Shown: positions 60,600 to 64,000 of the stretch, one piece after another
How positions within the stretch are numbered: the stretch's first letter is position 1
Layout: every line of letters begins with the position of its first letter
Assembly: GCF_018603905.1 (NCBI RefSeq)
Contig: NZ_JAHFZZ010000004.1
Coordinates: 124,001-188,000 of the forward strand
Reading direction: 5' to 3'
Origin: Nonomuraea sp. NEAU-A123
GTDB taxonomy: Bacteria > Actinomycetota > Actinomycetes > Streptosporangiales > Streptosporangiaceae
DNA: 64,000 bases
Program-made: the position numbers and the translations under genes
Notes under the pieces: generated by a model
What the model was told of the DNA's origin: nothing
Database searches by the model: none
Seen by the model: the letters and a program-made list of their open reading frames with translations, nothing else

Positions 60600-60607
<8 letters not shown>
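58520..60607 (+). CDS. RecQ-like DNA helicase with C-terminal phosphoribosyltransferase-like domain
   Basis: This is a 695-aa superfamily 2 helicase. Motif I reads VQRTGWGKSAVYFVAT, motif II DEAHCISDWGHDFRP, and later motifs include TTATANARVT, ALGMGFDKPDLGFVVH and QQVGRAGRG. A zinc-type cluster (CRERYL... PCGRCDNC) marks the RecQ C-terminal region. The last ~170 residues are unlike RecQ: they end VLLIDDRIDTGWTMTLATAL, the DD..TTG-like signature of PRPP-binding phosphoribosyltransferases, with a following hydrophobic strand. This helicase-PRT form recurs in actinobacteria. Its role in repair or recombination is likely; the PRT part may only bind nucleotides. It converges on the receptor kinase gene (8-base overlap). 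Confidence 0.88.
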
Positions 60608-63398
<2,791 letters not shown>

Positions 63399-63457
63399 CC
63401 GGCTCCTTATCGTCCTTTTTCGGGACTCCTACGATAAAGGGCGCCGGAAAGATCGCA

Positions 63458-64000
63458 CTAGAGGCGCGGACGCGCTCCCAGGTGCGAGATCGCCTGTGCC
63501 GCCAGGTGGCAGCCAGCCGTCAGCGCCTCGGACGGCGGCTTGCCCTCCAGCCACGGCGGCAGGAATCCGGCGCAGAACGCGTCGCCCGCTCCCGTGCCGT
63601 CGATGATCCGATCGACCGGCTCGGCGTCGACCCGGACCGGCTCGGAGCGGCTGTTGCCGAACCAGAGCGCGCCTTCGTCGTTCATCTTGATCACGACCTG
63701 CGGGAACCAGGCGGTGAGCACCTTGGCGGCGGCCTCGGGATCGTCGCGGCCGGTCAGCACCTTCGCCTGGTCGACGTTGGCGAACAGCAGCTTGGCCCCG
63801 TTGGTCCACTCGAGGAACGGCTCGGCACCCGTACGCTCCAACGGCGCGGACGACGAGCAGTCGACCGAGATCGACATCCCGGACCGGCGAGCCATGTCGA
63901 GCGCGGCCAGCCCCGCGTCGCGGGACCCCTCGTTGATCAGGGTGTAGCCGGACAGATGCAGATGACCCCCACCGAACAGATCGCGGGGCAGGTCCTCCGG
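63458..64000 (-). CDS. PfkB family carbohydrate kinase, 5'-truncated by window edge
   Basis: This is the C-terminal ~180 residues of a ribokinase-like sugar kinase; the N-terminus lies beyond the window. The frame reads through the edge (LFGGGHLHLSGYTLINEGS...). The family's catalytic DGTGAGDAFCAGFL motif is present, with Asp of GAGD as the base. It would phosphorylate a sugar such as ribose, fructose, 2-keto-3-deoxygluconate or adenosine. The preceding SVDCSSS and FANVDQAKVLTG blocks are typical. It ends 59 bases upstream of the receptor kinase start on the same strand, so it may share a transcript with it. Confidence 0.88.
   Translation of the reverse strand, partial: PEDLPRDLFGGGHLHLSGYTLINEGSRDAGLAALDMARRSGMSISVDCSSSAPLERTGAEPFLEWTNGAKLLFANVDQAKVLTGRDDPEAAAKVLTAWFPQVVIKMNDEGALWFGNSRSEPVRVDAEPVDRIIDGTGAGDAFCAGFLPPWLEGKPPSEALTAGCHLAAQAISHLGARPRL

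Overview
The window is a high-GC actinobacterial chromosome segment. It carries a principal HrdB/SigA-type sigma factor with a Lys/Ala/acidic N-terminus, the DUF7455-parE/parC neighbourhood, an ECF sigma factor with a CU044_5270-type partner, DUF5999 next to a GHKL ATPase, and many GTG starts. The best guess is a Streptosporangiaceae member such as Nonomuraea. This is inferred from gene content and style, not from a marker search. No rRNA, tRNA, CRISPR array, integrase or transposase was seen.

Layout. 0-7.5 kb: partial SDR, small zinc-ribbon protein, a decayed 5' fragment of a transhydrogenase gene abutting an intact soluble transhydrogenase (sthA), DoxX, a DHA2 efflux pump, a TPR/membrane protein with a PPOX-like C-terminus, and a haloalkane dehalogenase. 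7.6-15.6 kb: a double-AAA membrane protein, then a four-gene peptide ABC importer with translational overlaps. 15.6-25 kb: a 49-aa protein; a minus-strand operon of a large LuxR/STAND regulator and a ribose-type sugar ABC system; a divergent DUF5999-GHKL pair; and a second STAND ATPase that has lost the LuxR DNA-binding domain. 25-32 kb: serine hydrolase, PhzF, the 5-oxoprolinase operon pxpABC, hypotheticals and an HhH-GPD protein. 32-45 kb: PAS-GAF-SpoIIE phosphatase, rpoD, a MarR/DHA2 divergent pair, NmrA-like protein, yaaA, GNAT acetyltransferase, DUF7455 and parE. 45-64 kb: ECF sigma pair, SnoaL/MarR divergent pair, DNRLRE secreted protein, beta-carbonic anhydrase, redoxin, VOC protein, secreted GH3 glycosidase, parC, TauD/TfdA dioxygenase, RecQ helicase with a phosphoribosyltransferase-like tail, a receptor-like Ser/Thr kinase, and a partial PfkB kinase.

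How parts fit. parE (plus) and parC (minus) face each other about 10 kb apart and together encode topoisomerase IV. The peptide importer and the receptor kinase both carry family-5 peptide-binding domains, one for uptake and one apparently for sensing. pxpABC would convert 5-oxoproline to glutamate. The sugar ABC system appears to be co-translated with its own LuxR/STAND regulator.

The most striking object is the 932-aa protein at 60600-63398. It has a cytoplasmic Hanks-type kinase, a Pro-rich decapeptide repeat, one transmembrane helix and a complete extracellular family-5 solute-binding protein in a single chain. Other points of interest are a dispersed repeat family (about 40.65-40.75 kb and 58.22-58.44 kb), several perfect operator-like palindromes in divergent promoter regions, the HTH-less STAND paralogue, and the transhydrogenase gene relic.
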